Made by a program: the position numbers and the translations under genes
Part shown: positions 13,116 to 24,600 of the stretch, piece by piece
Layout: each line of letters begins with the position of its first letter
Position numbering within the stretch: position 1 is the first letter of the stretch
Notes under the pieces: model-generated
What the model was told of the DNA's origin: nothing
The model's database searches: none
Seen by the model: only the letters and a program-made list of their open reading frames with translations
Source: Alviniconcha marisindica
Lineage: Eukaryota > Mollusca > Gastropoda > Provannidae
Direction: 5' to 3'
Length of the DNA: 64,000 bases
Assembly: GCA_018857735.1 (NCBI GenBank)
Contig: JABMCL010002087.1
Coordinates: forward strand, 123,501-187,500

Positions 13116-14110
13116 TAATTACCTCCAACTTCAGATCACAAAGCATACACATGTCTGCCATGTCTAAAATTCCAAATGCTGTATTTTGAACGAACTTGTG
13201 ACATCATCTGAATAACCGTGTGTACTTTGAAGAAGCTAAAAAAAAAAAAAAAACTTTTTTTTTATATAGACAAGTTGGCTGCAGACACTTAAAAAATCAA
13301 CATACAATGAACATACAATCTGCAGATCACACGGATAACTGGTCAGCTTGGGCATTTGACTTGTGTTAATAAATCAATGAAAAGAACATCATATTTGTTG
13401 CTGTATGTCCCCTATAAAAGCATAATTTTCTTCACCATTTCTCAATTTTAGGGTGTGGTTTTCTGTGGTTTTAGGGTGTGTTTTTTGGTTAGTTTAAGGG
13501 TGTGTTTTTCTGTGGTATTGCAGCCACTTTCCTGCACTGTAAAATTACCATTAGACCACACATATTAACAACTGGTTTGGGCCAATAAATTCACAATCAA
13601 AACCATGTGTGTAGTTGTAAAGTTTTATTATTTGGTACTGTATCACTGTCACTAGTGTCTGTCACAAAATTTCAAAAGGCTGATTGTATGGCAGAAGCCA
13701 TGCCCCCATCAAGTGCCTGTGCTCTGAAAACACAGCTTGGAACTGTTCAGTTCTGACACCTCATACTAAGAACTGGCATTGGTCTGAATGCCAGAAGTGC
13801 ACTTAAAGCCAGATCACCTTTTAACCTGATCTTTCTCCTGACATTTGAAAGTTGACAAAGATCAGCACTGCTGTTATAAATAGCAGCTGGATCATGTGCT
13901 GCACCCAAGAAGAGAGGGATGGAGCACCTGATTTCCAGCACACTGTATCAAAAGGATGAGGGCAGCTGTGAACTACAGTTTTCAGTCCAACACAACTACC
14001 ATTCTCAGTCTAACTAACCTAATCATGCACAGAGTTCCTTTAATCAGAACTACAGGAAGTCCATGCACACCCCAGTACACTAGCATAATACACTATACAG
14101 TGACAGTAAA

Positions 14111-14210
14111 TGTTTGTATGCTTACCGCTTTCGAGACACTTCCTTGTTGTAAAACTTGGTGAATAAAGAATCTGAATGGTGACACTGAAGTGTGATCCGA
14201 TCAGGCAACA
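14111..14210 (+). repeat. Dispersed 100-bp repeat, retroelement tail-like (copy 2)
   Basis: Near-identical to 8560-8659. Differences include ACCACTTTCAAG against ACCGCTTTCGAG, consistent with CpG decay in the first copy. The flanks are unrelated, so this is a dispersed element and not a local duplication. Confidence 0.85.
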
Positions 14211-14410
14211 CTAAGGCAGGTGTGCATGGAAATAAAATCTCATTATTTCCCTAAATACAAATAACCAGGCCTAAGAGTAAGAATCTCCCACCCACACCCC
14301 ACCTACCCACAAACCAAGAAGATCCCATTCTTCAAGAACTAAGAAGATGAAGGTGAGGTTAATTAATCATATCTTTCACAATTGACAATACAAATTTAAG
14401 TGTGATACTA

Positions 14411-14580
14411 GTACAGTAGTACTAATAGTATGCTTCAGTGAGTGCCTGTACATGCATGCAGTTATGTGTGTGCACATGTGCATGCATGTGTGTGAGTGTG
14501 TGTGTGTGTGTACAGTCGTACTAATAGTATGCTTTGGTGAGTGCCTGTACATGTATGCATATGTGTGTGTTTGTGTGTGA
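14411..14580. repeat. Tandem duplication, about 103-bp unit
   Basis: The phrase GTACTAATAGTATGCTT followed by GTGAGTGCCTGTACATG occurs at about 14419 and again at about 14518, each followed by a TG/CA-rich tail. The unit repeats about 1.7 times. Confidence 0.8.
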
Positions 14581-15487
14581 GTGTGTGTGCATGTGTTGCG
14601 TCATTCTGTGTGTGTTTGTGTGCATGTGTCACTCTGTGTGTGTCTGTGTGTAACAGCAATGCATGAACTGATAAGTTGATGAACCAACACCAAGAAATAT
14701 AACATTTCAAAATGTTGACATTTTCTCAGATACTTTGTTAAAAATGGAAGTTACTAGAAACTAAGTAAGTGAATTCTTTCAGTAGATTTTGTATAAAAAT
14801 TATACATAACAATTAACATGTACTGAGCAGACCATTTTTGATGACTGTATTGATCAACATTCATCATCTGAATCAATCAGGGAGCTTTGTGTCACATCAC
14901 AACCAGCTTCAAATTCAAAACCAGTGGTGTCACCATGACATACTTCAAGGGAGTTCTCAGACAGTTGTTTATACTTTTCACCAAAAAGTGCTTGAAGAAC
15001 ACTGTTTGTCAGTGAACACTGTTCATATACAATGTTCATTGACACTATTCACAATGTTTTGTGTTGACCAATGAAATTTATTTTTAAAGTTTGTTCTGAA
15101 ACTGGGATGAAAAAAAGAGAAGGAAGATGGGTGGGAGAATCGTTTGTTTTTGAAGATTTTCCTTTGTCTTTGTTGTTGTTGTTGTGGTCCTTATGTTATC
15201 CAAACTTTGTCAGTACAGGCTTTTTTGTGGGTTTTTTGTTTGTTTCTTTCTTTCTTTGTCTAAGAACCAGTCTAACTGTCAAAAAGTGATACAGGTCAGA
15301 CCTTCTCCTGAAGGAGAAGACATTATAAGAAGACAACAGCATATACATGTTGAACACACAGTTCCACATTAACAAGTCCTGGTGGGGTGTTTATTGCAAC
15401 TTGGCAACAGCTCTAGCACTGATTGTGTGCAAGAGCAAAATTATGGGTCATCAAACACTCTCGTCTCATCATTCAATAATCTACTGA

Positions 15488-15520
<33 letters not shown>

Positions 15521-16284
15521 CATGCATGAGTGTGTGAGTGTGTGTATGTGTGTGTGTGTGTGGGGGGGGGTGTGCATGCACACATATGCACATGCATGTG
15601 TTTCCTCAATGACAATGTTAATTGTTATTTTGTTGGCCAAAAGCCATACATTTCTCAACCTGAGCAAGTTTTTAGTTTTGTTGTTGGCTTGTTTCTCAAA
15701 GAGCAAATTAGTTTGTTAGGACTAGTATGTTTGATTCCTAGTTTTTAGTTTTCAGCACATTAAACTTTAATAAAAGAATACATTATTAGTACTAATAGCA
15801 GTCGTATAGCTGCTCTGCATGGGACCCACACAGCACCAAAGAAGTCAGAGCCCTGGAAACTAGAGAGTCACACAGCCTACTGGGTACAACATCGCTATTG
15901 CCAAACATTAAGTGTGGACCTGATGATCAGATCCTGTGACTGGCCATCCCTCCAGGAACAACAACAAACAAACAAAAGATACAGACTAAGCAACCTCTTA
16001 AATTCTATCACAACATCATCACTGTGAATAAAAAGTACAGTCCCAGCAGACCAAGCCAGCCAAGAAGACCCCCAAGACATGGCCATCCATTTCAACATCC
16101 CTACCCATCTTGCAGAACTGATTATCTCAAATCCTCCTTTTTCCCCAGCACAAAAACCCTGACTGGTACAGCCTGCCTAGGGAGACTTCCATGCCCATGG
16201 CCAAGACCCTGGCATCCTTCCAGTCCCTGCTGTCTTCATCCCACTAACCAAATCTCTGCTCTGTTTTTCTCTTTCTTCCCACCA

Positions 16285-16384
16285 CCAACTTCAACACTTT
16301 GAAAACTATGACAATTCACTGGGGATTTCGGTGAATTGTGAAATCCCCAGTGAATTGTCATAGTTTTCAAAGTGTTGAAGTTGG
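16285..16384. repeat. Perfect 44-bp-arm hairpin
   Basis: Arms 16285-16328 and 16341-16384 are exact reverse complements over all 44 bases and flank a 12-base loop (CGGTGAATTGTG). No mismatch is visible. A perfect arm of this length means a very young foldback, a hairpin RNA source under strong selection, or a sequencing/assembly inversion artefact. The sequence is not low-complexity. No gene overlaps it. Confidence 0.97.
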
Positions 16385-17742
16385 ATACTATACAAAAGAA
16401 GAAGAATTACTGTAAAAATGTATTAGCAGTTATGATCCACTGCCACTACCAGTACCACTGATGCGATAATCGCCACAGTGTGACAGTATCAGAAGCCCAC
16501 TTTCACTACACTAGTTTTAGTATGTTATGTGCTGATGGCTTCATAAAATTGCATACACATTACAAGGTTACGCACATGAGACCTCATAAATTTGCAGTAT
16601 TATCTATAAATCATCAAAACCAAAATGAATAAGAACAGCACTAGCAGTAGCAACAACAAAAAACAAAAGTCATCTAAAATTCTAACCCAGGCAGCTTTAA
16701 TCAGCTAATGTGCAAGGTCAAAATCTTGAACAATACTGGTTAACTAGTACTATTCAGATGTCTACAATGTACAGTGTAACAGTACAATTACTGCAAACCA
16801 TAGGTGGGTAAGATCTATCCACAGAAAAGGGTGTTGACTAATCGGTCAAACAAGTGTTTGACTCTTTGAGTAAAACATTACCAGTACCACAATTACACAA
16901 TATAATTTTTTTAGAAGCTAAACGCAGAAGCAAACCAACCAGTGCTGTATGTGAATTTGTATTGCATGTACTGTATGCATACACCACATAATATAATAGT
17001 TCATTATTATACAGTGGTATCAATACCACTTTTAGTTCCACTTATAACAGTTTATTATTATAAAAACAATAGTATCAATACCACTTTTAGTTCTAATTAT
17101 AATAGTTTATTATTATACAATAGTACAGAGTAGTAATACCACTTTTAGTTCCACAAGCATATTATTATTAAACTGTTAAGTTATTCAGAACACCTCCCAC
17201 AATCAATGGCAAAGCCTGACACAAATTATATCCATCTGCTATTTTACTGTTACTGTCAGTTAAAAGTACTGCAGTCGACTGTCATTGTGTCAGCAAACAT
17301 ACATAGCTGAACAACAGTGTATACATAACACTGCACCTGTGCTTAGTTCACTTGTTTATTTGTTACAAATACATCATCATCATCATGCAGTATATTTGTA
17401 TTACTATATAAAACAATTTGTTAAAAGCCAAAAAGGTATGCTAAAGTACAATCCTCATTCATTATGACATTTATTTATAGGTGCTTTAACTTTGATAGTG
17501 TGACTGTGACAAGTGCAAACAAAATAACCATTTACTGAACTAAATAATTTGTATCACTGGAATGTGAGTTACTTATAAAATTAATAATGTCATAATTTAA
17601 ACCCAAGACAAATACTTGTAATTGTATGCCGGAGATTAAAATTCCATAGCACAATGTGTAAGCTGGGTGTACACATGTCAAATCATGTGACATGTGTGTA
17701 GTTTCTCACCAAAAGAAATAAACACATGAAGACAATGCAGGG
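16385..17742. other. AT-rich non-coding stretch with a minisatellite
   Basis: No supportable exon. The main structure is the threefold 50-60-bp repeat at 16985-17157. Confidence 0.55.
16985..17157. repeat. Three-copy tandem repeat, 55-60-bp unit
   Basis: Each unit reads approximately ATAATAGTTTATTATTATAC, then ATAGTATCAATACCACTTTTAGTTC. Copies begin near 16990, 17044 and 17098, and the last has an insertion (ACAGAGTAG). Confidence 0.85.
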
Positions 17743-17838
17743 TCATCTGACACAAAAGGAGTTTGATCCATCCTTCCATTTCCAGCCGGCATGCTCGTAG
17801 TAATCGCCGTTGTCATTCAGTGACACACACACAGACAT
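17743..17838 (-). CDS. Weak candidate terminal exon, minus strand
   Basis: A 31-codon minus-strand frame with ATG at 17838 and TGA at 17745-17743 encodes a polar, aromatic peptide containing NDNGDYYEHAGWKWKDG. It retains several CpG codons, unlike the surrounding AT-rich DNA. No family is recognised, the upstream splice is unclear, and it may be chance. Confidence 0.15.
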   Translation of the reverse strand: MSVCVSLNDNGDYYEHAGWKWKDGSNSFCVR

Positions 17839-18245
17839 CTTAATGACGAAAGAGCCCCCCCTTACCTGTGTGCATAACCTGGGGCAGTCTCATGCTGAGA
17901 CTGGGAGCTCTCCTCACCTGTGTCCTTTTAGCATTCTGTCGTCCTATGATCCCACCCCTATCACTAAAACAGCAGCCCCGTCTAAAGCACAATACACCAC
18001 AAACTTAGCAGAGAAGAAAGAAAAAAGCCGCAGCCAAGTTGTACGTGGTGGTATTCGTTATCATTTCCTTGTCCATCGGCTGTCACCGACGAGCGGTAAG
18101 CAAAATCGGTGTCTGCATTTTGGGGCAGGTAAACAGGGTTGCCGGGTTTAGACACAAGTTCCTTACTGTGAATTTCGACCAAATCACACAAAAATCAGCT
18201 ACAGATCGGTGTACAAACGATCAGAGGCAAAGTATTTGACCTTAC

Positions 18246-18398
18246 CTGTGCGATAATTGTTAATATTTCCTACATTGCACAAAATCAGTGGAGCAAGGCA
18301 CTGAGCGAGGTTTTGATACAGTGTCACACCCAAAAGCCAGTTCGAGATCCAGTCACCGACGACAGTGAATGGAGAGTATGCCAATGCAATTTCTGGCC
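18246..18398 (-). CDS. Candidate internal exon encoding a hydrophobic segment, unidentified gene
   Basis: On the minus strand an ATTATTTCACAG acceptor ending at 18399 leads into 153 bases open in one frame, closed by a CACAG/GTAAGG donor at 18245. The roughly 50 residues include AYSPFTVVGDWISNWLLG and a hydrophobic LAPLILCNV stretch, so a membrane or secreted protein is plausible. Phase is two leading bases and one trailing base. That would accept a preceding exon ending in phase 1, such as the putative first exon 20113-20089 (MPRPNLSA plus one base, then GTAAGA), but this join is conjecture. No family is recognised. Confidence 0.35.
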
Positions 18399-19328
18399 CT
18401 GTGAAATAATATCCCTGAAGTCGCGAGAAGCGATGGTAGTAGTCAGCGTTTCAGTTTGCCAACAAAAAGCATTGGTTATCGCTAAAGCGGGCTTCTCTTA
18501 AATAAAACTGTTAACATCCTGTGATTACACCAGATTCTAACTAACATTTTTCTTAATCAGTTCTGGCATTTTGCTGGACTGACAACACAATTAGATCTAG
18601 ATCCAAATATTAATAATAGTTTACTATAACTAGATTTTAACTACTGAGGACCATTTCAGAAGAGAATGTTAACAAGAAAACGAAGAAAAAGGGAACAGCA
18701 ATAAACTATAGATTTACTGAGCAGTATATTTACTTTCTTTATTATGTAGTCAGGTCAAGTCAAGTCAAAGACATGGGTACTACACATGACTAATGAACAA
18801 ACAAAGACACAATATCTACCTGTATAAAAGATTCACAGTTTAAGAGTGTGCATTCGTGTATAGGCAAGCTTAAAAACACAAATATTAGTTCAACAGTGTA
18901 TGCTACTTATGGAATTTCACTCTCTAAAAATAAACAGTGTCATACATAATATGTTTGACATATAACACATTAATCAGGACAAGTACAATTATTACTATTT
19001 CCATCCTATCCCTTCACACCCACACCCACATCAATACACCCTCTTCCTACTTCACAGAAAAATATGCTTGATAATAATAACACCATTGTGGGAACTTTTG
19101 ACAAGCCTTATTTTTCTCTGCTTATATAAACTGTTTCAGTGACTAAGCTTCAAAGTATGTAGAATCACTCTAGATTTACATAACATTATATACATACTTA
19201 TCACAATGTTATAAACAGACTAACCACTGCTGCATTAAATGACAAAGGTTAAAAGCAAACAGGTGTGTCCTATCAAAGCCTGAACCACACAGTAGGGTGG
19301 GATTTTTCAGTTTTTGTTGTTGGAGTTT

Positions 19329-19330
<2 letters not shown>

Positions 19331-19383
<53 letters not shown>
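19331..19383. repeat. (TG)n microsatellite
   Basis: Uninterrupted TG array of about 26 units. Confidence 0.95.
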
Positions 19384-19384
<1 letters not shown>

Positions 19385-19584
19385 TACAGTTTTATACTCT
19401 GATCTCCAATGGGGGCATACACTGTTGGTTGGTGTTGACTAATTGTTTTCTATTTTGCCGATTTTGTTTGGTTTTAGGCTTTTCCAGCCAAATAGAGGGT
19501 TAACACCGAGTGTATACACAGGCTCCACACAATGACTTCTGGCATCTACCATAAGTTTGACTCTGCCATAACTTGTTCCATCAG

Positions 19585-19892
19585 GTTTCACTTATGAGAA
19601 CTCAGTGGCAGATCAAGACAGTGGTCTGCTTCTGTCCATGAGAAGACAACAGCTGAAACTGGATATGTTTGCAAAGGTTACAATGCAAATGGAAGGCAGG
19701 CCTTGGAAAAACTTTTTCATGGAGGCTTGGTGGTTTTTGTTATCAACTGTGCTATGTTTCTCCGAATCAAAGTTTTCATCGATCATACAACAGAGGTACC
19801 AGCAAAAGGCTGATATCATGGCCGTGAAAAGAAAAGAAAAGAAAACAAAACCCGGAAAAGGAGCACTATTTCGTGGTGCTCCAAAGGAATAG
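19585..19892 (+). CDS. Candidate terminal exon encoding a small basic membrane-like protein
   Basis: A CCATCAG acceptor at 19578-19584 is followed by an open frame ending with TAG at 19890-19892. The first in-frame ATG is at 19638 and would give 84 residues. Visible traits are a Gln/Met/Arg-rich start, one hydrophobic stretch (AWWFLLSTVLCF) and a Lys-rich tail (KRKEKKTKPGKG). The upstream exon was not found. The opposite strand of the same DNA is also open (166 codons from an ATG at 20113 to 19613), so at most one of the two is real. No family is recognised. Confidence 0.3.
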
Positions 19893-20112
19893 CTGACACA
19901 CTGGTGAGCAAAAGTAATGACGTCATCCAACAATTTGCAAAAGTCAATATCCATTTTTTTGGTGCTACAATTATGCTTACAAACTGTCGGAAGTAGTGCT
20001 AAAATAAAATCTGTCGTAAAAATAAGTAAGGTTTTCGTCCAAAAATTAGGAGAAAAGTTGGTGCACATAAAACGATGACGATTCTTACAAGCACTGAGAT
20101 TGGGGCGAGGCA

Positions 20113-20277
20113 TTGCGAAAGACCAGAGTGCGTGCGTTTTGCAAACTAAAAATAGCACAACACGCAGTCTAAAAAGACTGGCACAGTTCTTTCTTGTGAA
20201 TTTATTCGTGAATGCTCTTGTCGACTGACGTTCAGTCACTGTTGTGAACGTGCAGAATAAGGTATCAGTTGGGAAAA
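20113..20277. promoter_or_regulatory. Putative promoter of the SPFH gene, possibly divergent
   Basis: The 164 bp between a minus-strand ATG (20113) and the plus-strand ATG of the SPFH gene (20277) retain CpGs in an otherwise CpG-poor region. An in-frame TGA at 20226-20228 lies upstream of the plus-strand ATG with no other ATG between. No TATA box is evident. The bidirectional reading depends on the minus-strand exon being real, which I could not establish. Confidence 0.3.
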
Positions 20278-21581
20278 TGACAGTGGGATGGAGAACTCTC
20301 GACGTTGGGGAGAAGGTAGGCTGTCAGATCTGTCGGTTTTTGTTTTATTGACCAGGGTCCACGGAATGTTAGTGTGTTACTTTTTTATAAGTTAGTTTTA
20401 AGTTTAGGCTCCTCTATCATAGTTCAGGAGCTGTGTGAGAGTCGAGGTGGCCGTCCTGGGCTGTCCGTCCTGACGAGCCTTCTGGTTTCCGTGGATGTAA
20501 AGCTATATTGAACCATGCTTCGGCATTGGTCTCAGCTTGTCCCTAATATGTCTACTGACATCTGAGGACATTAAGCAACACTACCAACCTACCTACCTAC
20601 CTACCGGCTCCTCTATTTTTTCCCAAGTGCTTCAGGTTGGAATTTTAGCAATCAGATTTTAGACCGACACGGCTTTTGTATTAATGCATTTTGATCATTA
20701 AAAATGTTCAAAGAATTTCTTTGGCTGGCTAACCCAGAATTTGAAATCGACACCTATCTCCATTGTAGTTGTGGCAGAGCCATCCCAGTGTTCATTAACC
20801 AGCAGACGAGTTAATGATTCAGAATGTGCATTGTGTTGGTACTGTAGTAACAGTGTACACGTAGTGTTGTCTTCAACAGGGAGCATCCATTGGATAGTGT
20901 GAGGAAACTTGGATAAATTATCCAAATGGTGCCATCAGCAAGTTGTTTTGTCTTTAAGTCCTGCCTTTGTTCACTGCCTCCTCAGCCAATGTCTCATCAT
21001 AATTAATGCCGACCACAATTTGCCAAAACTAGCCTGGTGCCATGTTTTGGTTAGTGACATGACAAGCAAACTGGAACCAAACACGTATGAAATTCATACT
21101 TTTTTTCTTTTCTTTTTGACATGAAAAATAGTGAGAAACAAAAACATGCAACATAAGATGAAAAAGAAAACACAGCAGGCTGACAAACAATGGAAATGAA
21201 AGGCAAATTCATGTAAACTCATTTAATATTTTGCAGGCATTGGTGTATGATCATGAGGGACATGCAAGGATTGAAGAAGGGCCAAAGCGGGTAGGTGAAT
21301 AGTATTGAAAATATTATTTTCTAGATTTGTGTTTCAGATGCATCTGTGAATATTTTAAGGTATATTGTTCAGAAATCATGTTGAACATTTGCTTGTGCTA
21401 TGATAATAAAATATCTCACCCCAAATACCTCAAACCTCCATTTCATAATTTGTTGCAGAGCGTGAAAATCAGATCTTATGGCTGGTGTTGAAAAATAACA
21501 AATAATAACAATATAAAGAAATGAGCCATCAAAATAAAGAATAAAATGTAATACAGGTTATGGTTCATTTGTCTGGCTGAG

Positions 21582-21662
<81 letters not shown>

Positions 21663-24600
21663 GGGGCATTAAATATTTGTCTTAGAAGCAGAACTTGTTT
21701 TACAGCCTTTCATCAGTTTTTTTTTAAATTTTCTTCCTAACCCAGGTACGTAAGAGAGGTTCAAAACTGTCAGTGTAGAAGTTTATTAGTATGAAATTTA
21801 TGGTGTGCATAAATTATATGATTTTTTAAAAAGCTTTTTTGTTCTGATATACTTTTCCTCATTGCTGTAACAGTTAAGTAAGTCATGAGCGAAAACAAAG
21901 AGGGAACAGTTAAATAAGTCATGAGCAAAAACAAAGAGGGATGTTTTATTCACATGATTAGTTGAGTCAGTGCACCCAATTTATTTCCGACCTCACTTGA
22001 TTAATTGACCCTTCTCACCATTTTAATTCACCCAAATCCCTAAATTTACAATTCGGCTCACTTGATTCAGTGAGCTAATGCAACCTGATTAGTTTACTCA
22101 GGTCATCTGATTAACTGACCCACCAATGCCTCTGATTGGTGGACACAACTCTCTTGATTGGTCAACCCAACACAGTGGACGACCAACAGGTATGACTGGT
22201 GTCAAAATCCCTTCAGAGCTTTGATTATGTACTGCCTGCAGTGGAGTTGAAGATGATACATATTTCCTTAATAAATGCACCAACTAAAAACAGATGAGAT
22301 TACTATTCCTGTATGACAACAGAGTCAAACCAGTATGATGTATAGGGAAAGTATTACAAAGCCTTGTAATTTATTCTGTGTTGATTATATACAAGATTTG
22401 CAAAGTGTGTGTTTGTATGCAACAGCTCCAGTGTTGAAACATTTGTCAGGAATCGTATCATTTAGGTTTGTGTTAACTTACAGCCCCATGGGTTTTGTTG
22501 CAAATTAACATTCCTGTTCTCCTTCTTGGCTGGTTTTCAGTTGTTTTTGTGGCGGGAGCAGTATAACCCATTGCAAAGAGTTGCTGCAACCCAAATTGAG
22601 TACCTCCAAATCTGTTACAAAGATGGAAGAAGAGAACATAGAAAGGGGTGAGTTCATTTATTGATGTTGAAAAGTGACCAAGTGGTTTTCACATGACATT
22701 CTTTGGCTGGTGTCTTGCATGGTTTGGGGCCTGGGCTGGATGCTGGCGGACCCAGATCAGCACTGCACTTTGCCTTTTTGTTCAACAGGGAAACCAGACT
22801 GAATGTAGTCTCTGGGATGAGAACAAAAGCATGTCAACCCTTTCAGTCCTGTGACCTTTGTGGGCTGTGCAGAGCTCCCAGCCTCAGAGTTCAGTCTGCA
22901 GCTCTGTGTGCAATGTGCTTCATTCAGTTGTTCATAACTTAAAAAATATTCTCAGTACATTTCCCCAATTTCATATGCTTATTTAAAAACTGATTGTTGT
23001 TTACTGTGTATGAGCTTGGTTGTGCCAACTCCATTCAGAAACTTTTAGCATGCCTATTGAACCAACCAGTCTTTGATGAAACATTCTGGGTGATGTACAT
23101 GATTATGCTAATTGACTATTACCTGACTGATTTCACCACTGGTCCTTGCAGTAATGTTTCCTTCAACTGAGACCTTATATCTTTATCTGAATCAAAGCTG
23201 CTTTCCAGGTAAGAAAATCCTCACTCCAAAATTTGCTTTGCTTTACATTCATGTCAAACGTTTTGATTGCTTATACTGACAGCAAATGTTCATAAAAAGT
23301 GACAGACATGAATACACATGAATGGCATGGGAAATGATGATGGAGTAGCATTTCTTTACATATAATGCATCCCTTTTTTTTTTTACCCAGGAGTTGTCAG
23401 GGACTGGAATGGCCTTCCTCAAGAGACAGTCCAAGCACCCATGGCACCTTCTTCTTAAAGGCCTCTACATCTTAATCAGTTTTTTTCTTTTCTTTTCCTT
23501 TGGCCTTTCCACACCATGCTTTTTGTCTGCAGCAATTCCCCAAAACATGATCTGCCTGTAGACCATGGGTGTTATAAGATAGAAGAAGGCTTGATTTGGC
23601 CTCTATAAAATACCATGAACTATGGATGGAAATGAAGTCAAAGATGAACAGACATTCAATCACTACACAGAGATGCATACATGTATGTTTCAGGCCCTGT
23701 GTTGAGTTCATCAACCCAGTAGTGCACGAGTCCATTACCAAGTGTGAAATGGAATCCATGGATGCCAATGAGGCCTTGGTGGTCTATGCCACCACAGAGA
23801 AGAGTTGCATTGCCAGGCGCCGCATTGAGTATGGCCCTACCCTCTTCATGCCCAAACCCAATGAGTGGTGAGCAGCTTTAGGACTCTGCAGATGAGCTGT
23901 TTATAGCCAGGGTTAGGGAGACAGTGGTAGTGGTAGTAGTAGCCAAACAACTTTCTCTTGTGATGTTGGACATTTGTTTGTGGATCAAAGGCCACAAAAT
24001 CTGGGTTGTGAATATTCTTTACGTGTGTTCAGACTTCTTTCTACAGCAGCAGTGTTATCAGAGTGGATTTGTAGTTCTATTTCCATTTTATCTGGCCATG
24101 TAGACATGAAACTTGTATGTATTATGTATAGCTCAGCACCTTAGGCTCAGGATGAACAGTGATTTGAGTTGCTTAGGAAGATTGTATTGTTATTTTGGGG
24201 TGCATCAGGATTCAACCGTGTCATTTCACCCATCACAAAAATGGCAGCCTGCAGTGCAATTGTGCAACAGCCACATGCTCACTTTCAGTTTCAAGATCAG
24301 AACTGACTGAAAAATAGGTCAAATCTCACAATGATGAGTATTTTGAAAAACTTTATCCTGTACACAAAAACAACAGGAAACAAATGCATTAAGGCAGTGT
24401 ATCTTCCTTACCTCAACCACCACAAAAGCTGGGCAGTGGCTAACCTCTACTAAAAGCATTCCACTCACATTATGCTTAAGACTCACACACCTGAGTTAGA
24501 AGACAGTGAGGTTGCATTATTCTCACTATCCCATGATTACCACTGTCATAATCCTTGTCCAGTGCAACCTCGAGTATGGTCCAACTGTCCTCATGAGATC

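Larger units (their letters stand above)
13116..16284. other. Non-coding stretch
   Basis: No supportable exon. It contains a threefold GGGTGTG-TTTT phrase at 13450-13510, the second 100-bp tail-like repeat (14111-14210), a tandem TG-rich duplication (14411-14610) and a TG array at 15490-15513. Confidence 0.55.

Noticed and set aside
19613..20113. 166-codon minus-strand frame from ATG 20113
   Set aside because: It overlaps the more protein-like plus-strand frame 19585-19892, and a good GTAAGA donor lies only 25 bases after its ATG. Composition is Phe/Cys/Ser-rich and nothing is recognised. Not called as a gene.
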